From positions 1 to 36,374 of the forward strand of contig JARIAT010000040.1 of NCBI GenBank assembly GCA_029257715.1: a DNA stretch of 36,374 bases, read 5' to 3'. The stretch is from Faecousia sp. Lineage in GTDB: Bacteria; Bacillota; Clostridia; Oscillospirales; Oscillospiraceae. Below the pieces are notes generated by a model. The model did no database searches. It was not told the origin of the DNA and saw only the letters and a program-made list of their open reading frames with translations. Below, in pieces: positions 1 through 7,808 of this stretch. The position numbers and the translations under genes were made by a program. The stretch's first letter is position 1; the number at the start of each line of letters is the position of its first letter.

Positions 1-487
1 TAGCCAGAGAATCGAGGGACATATTGACCCCGGGGATAATCATGCCGCCGATGAAGTTTTTGTTTGCGTCAATTACGGAAACCGTTGTGGCGGTGCCGAG
101 ATCAACGATCACCATGGGACAGGGATAATTATTGGTTGCGGCAACTGCGTCGGCAACCCGATCACTGCCCAGTTGGTTGGGATTATCCAGAAGAATTTTA
201 AGACCGGTTTTGACTCCGGGTCCAACGACAATCACATTCTGACCGGTGATTTTTTCGACAGCGGTTTTGACCGCATTGGTGACCATAGGAACCACCGAGG
301 AGAGGATCCCTCCCTCAAACGGGTGATTTGCCAAGCCGTTAAAATCAAGGACAGATTTAATGGACATGGCATATTCTGAGGCGGTTGAGTTTCGGTTGGT
401 GGAAAGACGCTCTGTGAAACAGATTTTGCCGTTTTCAAATCCTCCGATGACTACATTGGTGTTGCCGATATCAATTGCTAGAACCAT
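1..487 (-). CDS. coaX: Type III pantothenate kinase CoaX (3' part cut by window edge)
   Basis: Phosphorylates pantothenate to 4'-phosphopantothenate, the first step of coenzyme A synthesis, in the cytoplasm. Translation of the minus strand from the ATG at 487 gives a continuous frame of 162 residues running off the window. The N-terminal phosphate-binding motif DIGNTN follows MVLA, and later come GSDRVADAV and the second ASKHA-type nucleotide motif DLGTATT, all typical of CoaX and absent from CoaA. The usual length is about 255 residues, so roughly the last third is missing. It lies 7 bases after the stop of the upstream ECF S-component gene on the same strand, which suggests co-transcription. 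Identification is firm; the truncation is only the window boundary. Confidence 0.95.
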   Translation of the reverse strand, partial: MVLAIDIGNTNVVIGGFENGKICFTERLSTNRNSTASEYAMSIKSVLDFNGLANHPFEGGILSSVVPMVTNAVKTAVEKITGQNVIVVGPGVKTGLKILLDNPNQLGSDRVADAVAATNNYPCPMVIVDLGTATTVSVIDANKNFIGGMIIPGVNMSLDSLA

Positions 488-494
488 AGAGAAA

Positions 495-1094
495 TTACCT
501 TTCTAAAAGCTTTGCTTTTTCCAGTCCCTTGACCAGTGCGGTGGTCAGGAATGTGGATGCAAGCATTTCAAATACAGCCTGAAGGCCGACAAATGTGCAG
601 ATAAACACAAAAACATTTTTTCCGCCCATCATATTCTGAACGTACTCTGTTTTACCGAACAGCAGCACAAGAGAACTCATGAAGAATACTGTGTTGAAAA
701 ATGCGGCTAGAAACCCAGTGATGGCGGCTGAAGATCGAATATGAGGCTGAATCCATTTACATATGGAACCAACCAGAAGACCTGTAAGCAGCCGAGCGCC
801 AAAACACATCAAAAAACACCGCAGGGGACTGAATTGGAACAGCACAACACCCAGCGGACTTGCGCCTCCGAATCCGAGACACTGCAGAAAACTGGTCAGT
901 CCGAAGACTGCTCCGGTGAATGCACCTCCCACAGGTCCCAGAGCTGCTGCAGCGACAGCCACCGGAATCATATTGAGCGTGAGAGACAGCGGGCCGATGC
1001 GCAGATATCCCAGAGGGGTATATGACATCAGCAGCAGAATTGCGGTCAGAAGCCCTAAAAGGGTTATCTGCCGGGCTTTAAAGCCGGTTTTCAT
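495..1094 (-). CDS. ECF transporter S component, probably pantothenate-specific
   Basis: Integral membrane protein of 199 residues with about six hydrophobic segments, as expected for the substrate-binding S subunit of an energy-coupling-factor vitamin transporter. The ATG at 1094 was chosen because AAGGAGG lies 9 bases upstream and the next residues (MKTGFKARQ) lead directly into the first membrane helix; an upstream ATG at 1142 has no ribosome-binding site. No ECF A/A'/T genes are nearby, so it would share a housekeeping energizing module. The substrate is inferred from position: it is directly upstream of coaX and divergent from coaBC, so pantothenate (PanT-like) is the best guess. Sequence alone does not prove the substrate. 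Confidence 0.8.
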   Translation of the reverse strand: MKTGFKARQITLLGLLTAILLLMSYTPLGYLRIGPLSLTLNMIPVAVAAAALGPVGGAFTGAVFGLTSFLQCLGFGGASPLGVVLFQFSPLRCFLMCFGARLLTGLLVGSICKWIQPHIRSSAAITGFLAAFFNTVFFMSSLVLLFGKTEYVQNMMGGKNVFVFICTFVGLQAVFEMLASTFLTTALVKGLEKAKLLER

Positions 1095-1185
1095 ATTAAA
1101 TTCCTCCTTGTTATCGTTCTCCAAAATGGAGATACAATACAATTATGCACGAGTTGTGCCGAATTATTGTAGCACAGAGAAGAGA

Positions 1186-1203
1186 AAAATGATATATCAT
1201 TTT
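1186..1203. promoter_or_regulatory. 18-bp perfect palindrome between divergent CoA genes
   Basis: AAAATGATA followed by its exact reverse complement TATCATTTT, centred between panT-like (minus) and coaBC (plus). A weak -35/-10 pair for coaBC (TTGTAG at 1167, TGATAT at 1190, 17-bp spacer) overlaps it. The position suits an operator for a repressor controlling both transcription units. The regulator is not in the window. Confidence 0.4.
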
Positions 1204-1252
1204 AAAAAGTTTTATGGTAATATATAGGAAAATAAGAAAAGAGGGGATCTCC

Positions 1253-2443
1253 ATGCTGAAGGGAAAAACTGTGGTGCTGGCGGTTTCGGGCAGCATTGCA
1301 GCCTACAAAATTGCAAACCTTGCCAGAATGCTGAAAAAACAAAACTGTAATGTACAGGTCTTGATGACGCAAAATGCCACCAATTTTATCAATCCGATTA
1401 CCTTTGAGACGTTGACTGCGAACAAGTGCCTGATTGATACATTCGACCGTAATTTTCAATATTCGGTTGAACACGTGGCGCTTGCAAAGCAGGCAGATGT
1501 CGTGATGATTGCGCCTGCATCGGCAAATGTCATTGGAAAAATTGCCTGTGGAATTGCGGACGATATGCTTACTACCACGATTATGGCATGCCCGTGCAAA
1601 AAGATTGTTTCTCCTGCGATGAATCACAATATGTATCATAATCCCATTGTACAGGATAATCTGAGGCGTCTGGAGCAGTTTGGCTATGAGATTGTGAAGC
1701 CGGATACAGGAATGCTCGCCAACGGAGATACCGGTGATGGAAGAATGCCGGATGAACGTCTGTTGATGGAGTATATTCTCAGAGAGATTGCCTGCGAGAA
1801 GGATCTGCGCGGGAAAAAAATTCTGGTCACTGCTGGTGCAACCCGGGAGGCCATTGACCCTGTCCGCTTTATAACAAACCACTCCACCGGAAAAATGGGT
1901 GCTGCCCTTGCCAGGGCTGCAATGCTCAGAGGGGCAGAGGTGACGCTGGTAGCTGGCCACATGGAAGTGGAAGCCCCTCCCTTTGTCAAGGTGATTCCGG
2001 TGATTTCCGCACAGGAAATGTTTGAGGCAGTGGAGCGAATTGCGTCGGAGCAGGATATTATCATCAAAGCAGCTGCAGTGGCGGATTATACCCCCGTTTC
2101 CGTGTCAGATTCCAAAATGAAAAAGAGTGACGGGGATTTGTCCATTCCAATGAAGCGTACAGCGGATATCCTGAGTTATCTGGGCGAGCATAAACGGGAA
2201 GGGCAGTTCCTTTGCGGATTTTCTATGGAAACGGATCATGTGTTGGAAAATTCCCGGAAAAAACTGCAAAAGAAACACTGTGATATGATCTGCGCCAACA
2301 GTCTTCGAGCGGCTGGAGCCGGATTTGGTACCGATACCAATATTATTACAATGATTACAGAAGCCGAGGAGCAGGAACTGGATCTTATGAGCAAGGAGCA
2401 GGCAGCACATCGGATTCTCGATGTGATTGCGGCAAAAATGTAA
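1253..2443 (+). CDS. coaBC: Bifunctional CoaBC: phosphopantothenoylcysteine decarboxylase / phosphopantothenate-cysteine ligase
   Basis: Carries out two consecutive steps of CoA synthesis: CoaB ligates cysteine to 4'-phosphopantothenate and CoaC decarboxylates the product to 4'-phosphopantetheine. The 396 residues match the usual length of about 400. The N-terminal flavoprotein half shows the SGSIAAYK flavin-binding start, the active-site His near residue 74 (VEHVALAKQAD) and the PAMNHNMY motif near residues 121-128. The C-terminal half has the FITNHSTGKMG motif near 206, AAVADYTP, and the KMKK lysine region near 288. The ATG at 1253 is preceded by GAGGGG; an upstream GTG in the same frame (1214) has no good site. 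With coaX and the S component it forms a CoA locus. Confidence 0.96.
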   Translation: MLKGKTVVLAVSGSIAAYKIANLARMLKKQNCNVQVLMTQNATNFINPITFETLTANKCLIDTFDRNFQYSVEHVALAKQADVVMIAPASANVIGKIACGIADDMLTTTIMACPCKKIVSPAMNHNMYHNPIVQDNLRRLEQFGYEIVKPDTGMLANGDTGDGRMPDERLLMEYILREIACEKDLRGKKILVTAGATREAIDPVRFITNHSTGKMGAALARAAMLRGAEVTLVAGHMEVEAPPFVKVIPVISAQEMFEAVERIASEQDIIIKAAAVADYTPVSVSDSKMKKSDGDLSIPMKRTADILSYLGEHKREGQFLCGFSMETDHVLENSRKKLQKKHCDMICANSLRAAGAGFGTDTNIITMITEAEEQELDLMSKEQAAHRILDVIAAKM

Positions 2444-2481
2444 AATTTTTGCAGTTATAAGCTTCTTGATCAAAAAAGTTG

Positions 2482-2487
2482 TATAAT
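2482..2487 (+). promoter_or_regulatory. Possible -10 box for the sugar-binding lipoprotein gene
   Basis: A perfect TATAAT lies 57 bases upstream of the start codon, but no convincing -35 sequence sits at the right distance. An activator-dependent promoter is possible. Confidence 0.3.
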
Positions 2488-2543
2488 AGAATTTCAGAAA
2501 GAATCCAGCCGAAAAGACTGGGATGACAAAGGAGGATTCTGTT

Positions 2544-3563
2544 ATGAAAAAAATCATGGCGGCAATGGTTTCGGCAATGATGGTGCTTGGGATTGCAGGA
2601 TGCACGGGGGGATCCGGCGGAAAAACAGTTCAGAAAGTCGGTGTGGCCATTTACGATTCTTCCGATGAATTTATGTCGCTTTACCAGCAGGAGGTTTCGG
2701 ATTATTTCAAAAGCCTTGAGACAGATGCGGTAGAATATGATGTAACTGTTGTGGACGGACAGGATGATTCGGATACACAGGCACAGCAAATGGACGACTT
2801 TATCTCCCAGAAAATGGATGTCATTCTCTTGAATGCTGTGCAAACATCTACGGCGAATACGATGATTGAGAAAGCGGCTGCGGCGGATATTCCGCTGGTT
2901 TTGATCAATCGAGAGCCGCGGGTCGGTACGGAAGATGAAAGCTATCCGGGGATTTTGGAGAATGCCAAAGTCTGCTACGTAGGGGCGGATGCTCGGCAGG
3001 CAGGTACCTTTCAGGGGGAAATCCTTCGAGATCAGCGCAACCGCGCGGATATGAACGGCGATGGGGTGGTTTGTTATGTGATGATTCAGGGGGATCCTGA
3101 AAATCCCGATACAGCAGATCGCTCGCAGTTCTGTATCAAGGCAATGACCGATGCAGGAATTGAGGTGCAGGAGCTTGTCTGTCAGTCTGGAAACTGGCAT
3201 GAGCAAGAGGCTCAGGAAATCGCACAGCAAGCATTGTCGGAGCATGGAGATCTGATTGACGTAATTATCTGTAACAATGATTCTATGGCGCTCGGTGCGG
3301 CGAGTGCCATTCGGGCATCCGGACGAACGGTGGGGAAAGATATCCTCTTGGTGGGCGTGGATGCACTGGAAGAGTGTCAGGATATGGTCAGAGCCGGAAC
3401 CATGACGGGAACGGTGCGCAATGATTATGTTGCACAGGCACATAAAGCGGTGGATGTCGCAATTGAAGCAATGCGGGGCAGCCCCATCGAAAATTATTAC
3501 TGGGTTGATTACGTCAAAGTGGATCAGGAATTTTTGGATGCGGCAGACACAAATGAACACTAG
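2544..3563 (+). CDS. Galactose/glucose-type periplasmic-binding lipoprotein (MglB-like)
   Basis: Extracellular sugar-binding protein of 339 residues, anchored as a lipoprotein: the signal peptide runs from MKKIMAAM into the lipobox GIAGC, with Cys at about residue 20. The rest reads as a type I periplasmic-binding fold (Peripla_BP_4). The segment DMNGDGVV followed by GDPENPDTADRS closely resembles the calcium loop and sugar-contacting stretch of the galactose-binding protein MglB, although the glutamine expected late in the loop is replaced. The start is the ATG at 2544, 8 bases after AAAGGAGG. No permease or ATPase gene is adjacent, so it either serves a remote transporter or acts as a sensor subunit. 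The exact sugar is inferred. Confidence 0.85.
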   Translation: MKKIMAAMVSAMMVLGIAGCTGGSGGKTVQKVGVAIYDSSDEFMSLYQQEVSDYFKSLETDAVEYDVTVVDGQDDSDTQAQQMDDFISQKMDVILLNAVQTSTANTMIEKAAAADIPLVLINREPRVGTEDESYPGILENAKVCYVGADARQAGTFQGEILRDQRNRADMNGDGVVCYVMIQGDPENPDTADRSQFCIKAMTDAGIEVQELVCQSGNWHEQEAQEIAQQALSEHGDLIDVIICNNDSMALGAASAIRASGRTVGKDILLVGVDALEECQDMVRAGTMTGTVRNDYVAQAHKAVDVAIEAMRGSPIENYYWVDYVKVDQEFLDAADTNEH

Positions 3564-3599
3564 ATAGCAGAATTATCTGCTGAGAAGTTTGGAAGACGG

Positions 3600-3631
3600 G
3601 GGAGAACGGATGTTTTCTCCCGATTCTTTTG
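3600..3631 (+). terminator. Rho-independent terminator after sugar-binding protein gene
   Basis: GGGAGAA (3600-3606) pairs with TTCTCCC (3615-3621) across an 8-base loop, followed by a T-rich tract (GATTCTTTT). It separates this gene from the tRNA promoter. Confidence 0.6.
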
Positions 3632-3678
3632 CGTTGTTTGTTCGGATGAAAAAATATTTCAATAAATGAAAAAAAGTG

Positions 3679-3707
3679 TTGACAAAACAGCGTTCTATAG
3701 GTATAAT
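3679..3707 (+). promoter_or_regulatory. Consensus housekeeping promoter of the tRNA operon
   Basis: TTGACA at 3679-3684 and TATAAT at 3702-3707 with an exact 17-bp spacer, both perfect matches to the sigma-A consensus. The tRNA-Asp gene begins 45 bases downstream of the -10 box. Confidence 0.9.
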
Positions 3708-3752
3708 AATCCACGTTGCTGAGGTGCACAACACCAACGCAGCAAGCCATTT

Positions 3753-3829
3753 GGCCCGGTGGTGCAGTCGGTTAGCACGCCAGCCTGTCACGCTGGAGGT
3801 CGACGGTTCGAGTCCGTTCCGGGTCGCCA
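3753..3829 (+). tRNA. tRNA-Asp (GTC anticodon)
   Basis: Full cloverleaf of 77 bases with encoded CCA. The acceptor arm GGCCCGG pairs with CCGGGTC (one G-U), the anticodon loop reads CTGTCAC with anticodon GTC, and the T arm contains GGTTCGAGTCC. First gene of a three-tRNA operon. Confidence 0.96.
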
Positions 3830-3867
3830 TATTGGATTATGAGTAAAGTTTCCTTTGCTCATAATAT

Positions 3868-3943
3868 GCCTCTGTAGCTCAGTCGGTAGAGCAGTGGACT
3901 GAAAATCCACGTGTCGTTGGTTCGATTCCGACCGGAGGCACCA
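3868..3943 (+). tRNA. tRNA-Phe (GAA anticodon)
   Basis: 76 bases with encoded CCA. The acceptor GCCTCTG pairs with CGGAGGC, the D arm has AGCTCAGTCGGTAGAGC, the anticodon loop CTGAAAA carries GAA, and the T loop is TTCGATT. Second gene of the operon, 38 bases after tRNA-Asp. Confidence 0.96.
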
Positions 3944-3948
3944 TATAT

Positions 3949-4024
3949 GCGGGTGTAGCTCATCCGGTAGAGCGCCACCTTGCCAAGGTGGAGGTAGCGA
4001 GTTCGAGCCTCGTCACCCGCTCCA
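3949..4024 (+). tRNA. tRNA-Gly (GCC anticodon)
   Basis: 76 bases with encoded CCA. The acceptor GCGGGTG pairs with CACCCGC, and the anticodon loop TTGCCAA carries GCC. Only 5 bases follow tRNA-Phe, so processing from a common precursor is expected. The terminator hairpin begins at the CCA end. Confidence 0.96.
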
Positions 4025-4062
4025 AATCCCAAACACGTAAGTGTTTGGGATTTTTTCTTTTA
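4024..4062 (+). terminator. Terminator of the tRNA operon
   Basis: A 13-bp stem, AAATCCCAAACAC paired with GTGTTTGGGATTT, around the loop GTAA, running into a T-rich tract (TTTTTTCTTTT). Confidence 0.9.
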
Positions 4063-4131
4063 GAAGATTTTAGGGGTTCCATCGAAAGGTATTTTCCTAT
4101 ATAATGTTGATAAAAAAAGGAGTAAGATGTG

Positions 4132-4695
4132 ATGAATCGTTTCCCTGCAAGCAAAAAAATGACCATGTCAGCGGTGTGCATTGCGCTTTGTGTTGTGCTT
4201 CCGATGGCTTTTCACGCAATTCCCAATGGCGGACAGATGTTTTTGCCCATGCACATCCCTGTGCTGCTGTGCGGACTGATCTGTGGATGGCAGTTTGGTT
4301 TTCTGTGCGGCATTTTGGGGCCGCTGCTGTCGTCTGCGTTGACTGGAATGCCCCCTGCACCGATACTGCCTGCAATGATGGTGGAATGCGGCGTATATGG
4401 CATTACAGCCGGTCTGATGATGAGTAAGATCCACTCTGGTTCTATCTATCGGGATCTTTATGTCAGCTTACCTGTTGCGATGCTGGCTGGACGGATGTTT
4501 TCCGGCATTTCCAAGGCGCTGATTTTTGCACCCGGGATGGGAATTCGGGTATGGGTGATGGCAAGTTTTGTGACGGCGCTGCCGGGAATTGTAGTGCAGC
4601 TGGTGCTGCTTCCAAGTCTGGTTGTGTTTCTTCAGAAGGCGAATGTGATTCCTGCCCGATATCCAAAAAAGGATGGCATGGAAGCGGATAAGTAG
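4132..4695 (+). CDS. ECF transporter S component (substrate unknown)
   Basis: Membrane protein of 187 residues with about six hydrophobic helices in the size range of ECF S subunits (PF12822-like). It starts SKKMTMSAVCIALCVVLP, similar to many S-component N-termini. AAGGAG at 4117-4122 is 9 bases before the ATG at 4132; a GTG three bases earlier is a poorer choice. It stands alone after the tRNA terminator, with no A/A'/T genes and no biosynthetic partner next to it, so the vitamin or metal it carries cannot be read from context. It is not obviously related in sequence to the pantothenate-type S component at the window start. Confidence 0.75.
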   Translation: MNRFPASKKMTMSAVCIALCVVLPMAFHAIPNGGQMFLPMHIPVLLCGLICGWQFGFLCGILGPLLSSALTGMPPAPILPAMMVECGVYGITAGLMMSKIHSGSIYRDLYVSLPVAMLAGRMFSGISKALIFAPGMGIRVWVMASFVTALPGIVVQLVLLPSLVVFLQKANVIPARYPKKDGMEADK

Positions 4696-4721
4696 AGTGC
4701 ATTCGTTCATTCAAAACAGAA

Positions 4722-4755
4722 GGGCCTGCGGTCTTCCAAACCGCAGGCCCGTTTA
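4722..4755. terminator. Bidirectional terminator between converging genes
   Basis: An 11-bp GC-rich perfect stem, GGGCCTGCGGT with ACCGCAGGCCC, around a 7-base loop. It lies between the S-component gene (plus) and dprA (minus), with short T-rich or A-rich flanks on both sides. Confidence 0.75.
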
Positions 4756-4811
4756 CCATATTGATAGAATTCCACGGAGTCTTTTTCAGCACAATTCTTT
4801 GTAATCGCGAG

Positions 4812-5699
4812 CTAAAACCATTTGATCTGAGCTCCATGCAGCGCTTTCAAGTCTTGAAGAGCATCTTCTGCGATTACATTGGCCCCCATTTGCGCAAGAG
4901 CCCGTGTGCTTTCCGACCCGTCCTGAAAGCAGAATACGGGGCTCCAGCCGGCTCTCAGATTTTTGACTGTTCCGTCCCAGCTGCCGCCGTGATTTTGTGC
5001 AGACTGAGCGACAAAGGTGCGGCTGCCAAGACAATGTATGATGCGGTTGCGGCTCAGAGCGCGAATAGAGGAGAAGGGACAGTTAAATCCATCTTCGCTG
5101 ACATAGGTAATCCGGCGATGGGATGGCTGTAAATGCAGGGAATCGGCAACAATGCTGATAACGCGGCCGCCTGCTTGAAGACAGGCATCCTGCGCAGTGC
5201 GGTCTGCGCCCCGAGCATTTCCGGAGACGAGGGTATACCCTTGTCTGGCAGCTTCATAGCCGACCATGAGGGCAAAGTGCTGATTATCCGGACGAAGATC
5301 ACGGCTGCCGACGAGAGAAATCATTGGGGTGCTCAAAAGTGCAGGATCTCCTTTGATCCAGAGACAGCCGGGTGCATCTGCTCCCAAACGATCCAGCAAA
5401 ACGGACGGATATTGCCTGCTGCTGCGGCACAGCGGCTGACAGCTGTATTTTTGAGCCTGACGCAGATATCGATCCAGAAGCCAATCATCCTCGAGCAGGG
5501 AAATGATCCTCTGAGCCTGCACATGGGAATAGCCCAGCGAAGTCAGATCCGAAACTTCCAGAAGGCGGTCTTCCGTCTCTTGCGGATGCTGTGCAGCCCT
5601 ATCAAACAGAGTGCGGAGCTGGGAAGTTGTCAGAGGATCCCGTTCAGGATTTCCGAGATGAGAGCACAGCATCAGAAATCCCCGGTCAACGGCCCTCAA
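4812..5699 (-). CDS. dprA: DNA-processing protein DprA-like (short, divergent)
   Basis: DprA/Smf proteins bind single-stranded DNA and load RecA during natural transformation. The 295 residues hold the Rossmann-like core: GSR at 131-133, SGNARGAD at 159-166 (usually SGxARGID), SRNRII near 216-221 and a glycine-rich HGGSWDGT segment near 237. The stretch between the ARGAD and RNRII motifs lacks the usual long SE-P loop, and no C-terminal winged helix is visible. The frame opens with TTG at 5699, overlapping the stop of the helicase gene by 4 bases (TTGA), so translational coupling is likely; ATG at 5672 is an alternative start. Family assignment is good. A role in competence is inferred from the family. 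Confidence 0.8.
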   Translation of the reverse strand: MRAVDRGFLMLCSHLGNPERDPLTTSQLRTLFDRAAQHPQETEDRLLEVSDLTSLGYSHVQAQRIISLLEDDWLLDRYLRQAQKYSCQPLCRSSRQYPSVLLDRLGADAPGCLWIKGDPALLSTPMISLVGSRDLRPDNQHFALMVGYEAARQGYTLVSGNARGADRTAQDACLQAGGRVISIVADSLHLQPSHRRITYVSEDGFNCPFSSIRALSRNRIIHCLGSRTFVAQSAQNHGGSWDGTVKNLRAGWSPVFCFQDGSESTRALAQMGANVIAEDALQDLKALHGAQIKWF

Positions 5700-6886
5700 C
5701 GGAACCGCTTTCTGGGAGCCTTTGGAGCCTGAACCGCTTCCTCGGTCAGACTGCCATCCGCACCCAAAATCATTGGCTTAATGTGATAATCGGAGAATTT
5801 GGCGATTTCATCGAGTTTTGCTTTATCGGGAAAGTTTCCCAGGAGACTCCATGCAACGCCCTTGCGCTTGGCGCGTCCGGTACGACCGATGCGGTGGACA
5901 TAATATTCATTTTCGGCGGGAATATCGAAGTTGACGACGCAGTCCACATCGTCCACATCAATTCCACGGGAGGCGACATCCGTGGCAATCAGAATCGGGA
6001 GTTTGCCGCTGCGATAACGCTGCATGGTTTTTTCACGGAGGTTCTGGCGGATATCTCCATGGATGCACTCGCAGTCCAGACCGGCTCGCTGGAATTCGTC
6101 ACACAGCCGCTGGCACATATGTTTGGTGTTGCAGAAAATAATCACGCGCTCATATCCCTGGGTGCGAATCAGACGCAAGGTTGTCTCAGCTTTCTCCAAA
6201 GGCGAAACGCTCAGGGAATACTGGGCAATATCGGGACGGTCTTCTTTTTGCGGTTCAACCGTAATTTCCACTTCATCACGCTGGTACATCCATGAGACTG
6301 TCATGACTTCCTGAGAAATCGTGGCAGAGAACAGACCGAGATTCTTGCGATTTTTGACTTTTTCGATGATTTTTGTAACATCCTTGAAAAAGCCCATATC
6401 TAACATACGGTCAGCTTCATCAAGGACGACCGTCTGGATTTTATCAAGCCGAATGGTCTTACGGTTGTAGTGATCCATGAGACGACCGGGAGTAGCGACT
6501 ACGATCTGAGGCTTACGCTCCATTTGCTTGATCTGAGCGCCGATACCAGAGCCGCCATAGAGAACGGCAACCCGGATGTTGTGAAAGTAGGTCAGCAGTC
6601 CCCGAAGTTCATCCCCGATCTGGATGGCAAGCTCCCGGGTGGGGGCAAGAATCAGGCCTTGAACATCCTGAGATTCAGGGTCAATGTGTTCAATCATAGG
6701 GATACCGAAGGCAAATGTCTTTCCGGTACCAGTTGGAGCTTTGGCGATGACATCTTTCCACGCAAGGAAGACCGGGATTGCCTCAGCCTGAATGGTAGTA
6801 GGATAACCATATTCCTTTTTTTCAAGCGCCTTGAGCATGGCCTCGCTCAGACCAAGCTCTGCGAATGTAACAGTGCTTTCCGACAT
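5696..6886 (-). CDS. DEAD-box ATP-dependent RNA helicase
   Basis: Unwinds RNA duplexes, probably for ribosome assembly or cold adaptation. It has 396 residues with all core motifs: the Q motif YPTTIQAEAIP (28-38), Walker A APTGTGKT (50-57), PTRELA, DEAD (156-159), SAT (187-189), and in the second RecA domain ATDVASRGID and HRIGRTGR. The tail is a short basic stretch (APRKRFR) without the RNA-binding domain of DbpA or the long extension of CshA. The ATG at 6886 follows AAAGGAA. It is the first gene of a two-gene unit with dprA. Confidence 0.95.
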   Translation of the reverse strand: MSESTVTFAELGLSEAMLKALEKKEYGYPTTIQAEAIPVFLAWKDVIAKAPTGTGKTFAFGIPMIEHIDPESQDVQGLILAPTRELAIQIGDELRGLLTYFHNIRVAVLYGGSGIGAQIKQMERKPQIVVATPGRLMDHYNRKTIRLDKIQTVVLDEADRMLDMGFFKDVTKIIEKVKNRKNLGLFSATISQEVMTVSWMYQRDEVEITVEPQKEDRPDIAQYSLSVSPLEKAETTLRLIRTQGYERVIIFCNTKHMCQRLCDEFQRAGLDCECIHGDIRQNLREKTMQRYRSGKLPILIATDVASRGIDVDDVDCVVNFDIPAENEYYVHRIGRTGRAKRKGVAWSLLGNFPDKAKLDEIAKFSDYHIKPMILGADGSLTEEAVQAPKAPRKRFR

Positions 6887-6924
6887 GCTTTATTTCCTTT
6901 TCTATTAAGAATCATTTTTCTTAC

Positions 6925-6953
6925 ATTCTATCAGGATTCTACAACTTTTGCAA
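6925..6953 (-). promoter_or_regulatory. Promoter of the helicase-dprA unit
   Basis: On the minus strand, -35 TTGCAA (6953-6948) and -10 TAGAAT (6930-6925) are separated by 17 bp, about 39 bases upstream of the helicase start. Confidence 0.65.
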
Positions 6954-7014
6954 CCAATTTCAGCAGAACGACAGATGGAATCTCTTTTTTTAAGAAATGC
7001 TAAGAACCATTCTG

Positions 7015-7043
7015 TGGACAAATTAGCGATAATATGCTATTGT
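7015..7043 (+). promoter_or_regulatory. Possible promoter of the tagA-like/tmk/mltG operon
   Basis: TGGACA at 7015 and TATTGT at 7038 with a 17-bp spacer. The -35 is good and the -10 moderate. The start codon follows 25-34 bases later. Confidence 0.4.
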
Positions 7044-7067
7044 AAGATAGATTTAGTATGGGGAGGT

Positions 7068-7808
7068 ATGATATTCCTGAAAGTTGATGTAATGGGGATT
7101 GAATTTGACAATCTCACTATGCAGGAGTTTGCAGACCGCGCAGCGCAGATGCTGCAATCCCATGAAAAAGGATACTGTGTCACGCCAAACGCAGAGATTG
7201 TATATGAGTCGATTCAGGATGAAAACTTCCGAAGTGCAATCAATGCGGCCAGTCTGGTTCTGCCCGATGGGGCTGGGGTGATACTGGGGGCTAAGATTCT
7301 TGGAACACCGTTGCAGGAAAAAGTTGCGGGAATTGAGTTTGGTGAAGAAATCTGCAAATTGCTTGCCAAACAGAAGGGAAGACTGTATCTGCTGGGAGGA
7401 AAACCCGGAATTGCGGAGCAAGCAGGAGATAATCTCCAAAAAAAGTATCCGGGGCTGACGATCTGCGGTGCCGATCATGGGTATTTTAAAGATGAAATGG
7501 CGGCGGTTACACGGGTAAACATAGCAAAGCCCGATGCGGTATTTGTGTGCCTTGGCGCCAAAAAGCAGGAGTGCTTTATGAGAAATCATTTGGCAGATAT
7601 GAATGTATCGCTGATGCTGGGATTGGGCGGCAGCCTGGACTGCTATGCAGGGGCTGCAAAGCGTGCCCCAAGATGGATGATAAACTTAAGCCTTGAATGG
7701 CTTTATCGGCTGCTCAAAGAGCCTAAACGGCTGGGGCGCATGATGAGACTGCCGAAATTTATGATAGTCTGCTTCCGAGAGAAGCTGCGGAGGAAGAAAA
7801 ATGGGTAA
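7068..7808 (+). CDS. WecG/TagA/CpsF-family glycosyltransferase
   Basis: Transfers a sugar, typically N-acetylmannosamine or a related residue, to a lipid-linked acceptor in teichoic-acid or surface-polysaccharide synthesis at the inner membrane face. About 246 residues. Family marks are the N-terminal VDVMGIEFDNLT, TPNAEIVYES, LPDGAGV, LLGGKPG, and FVCLGAKKQE in the second half, ending in a basic membrane-associating tail. Start choice is open: the ATG at 7068 is only one base after GGGAGG, while a CTG at 7077 has ideal 9-base spacing and would give an N-terminus (KVDVMG) matching relatives better. First gene of the operon; its end overlaps the kinase gene by 8 bases. Confidence 0.9.
   Translation: MIFLKVDVMGIEFDNLTMQEFADRAAQMLQSHEKGYCVTPNAEIVYESIQDENFRSAINAASLVLPDGAGVILGAKILGTPLQEKVAGIEFGEEICKLLAKQKGRLYLLGGKPGIAEQAGDNLQKKYPGLTICGADHGYFKDEMAAVTRVNIAKPDAVFVCLGAKKQECFMRNHLADMNVSLMLGLGGSLDCYAGAAKRAPRWMINLSLEWLYRLLKEPKRLGRMMRLPKFMIVCFREKLRRKKNG

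Noticed and set aside
3514-3830. Two minus-strand open frames of 78 and 85 codons across the tRNA promoter region
   Set aside because: They run through the consensus promoter, the terminator and tRNA-Asp, have no ribosome-binding site and no protein-like pattern.
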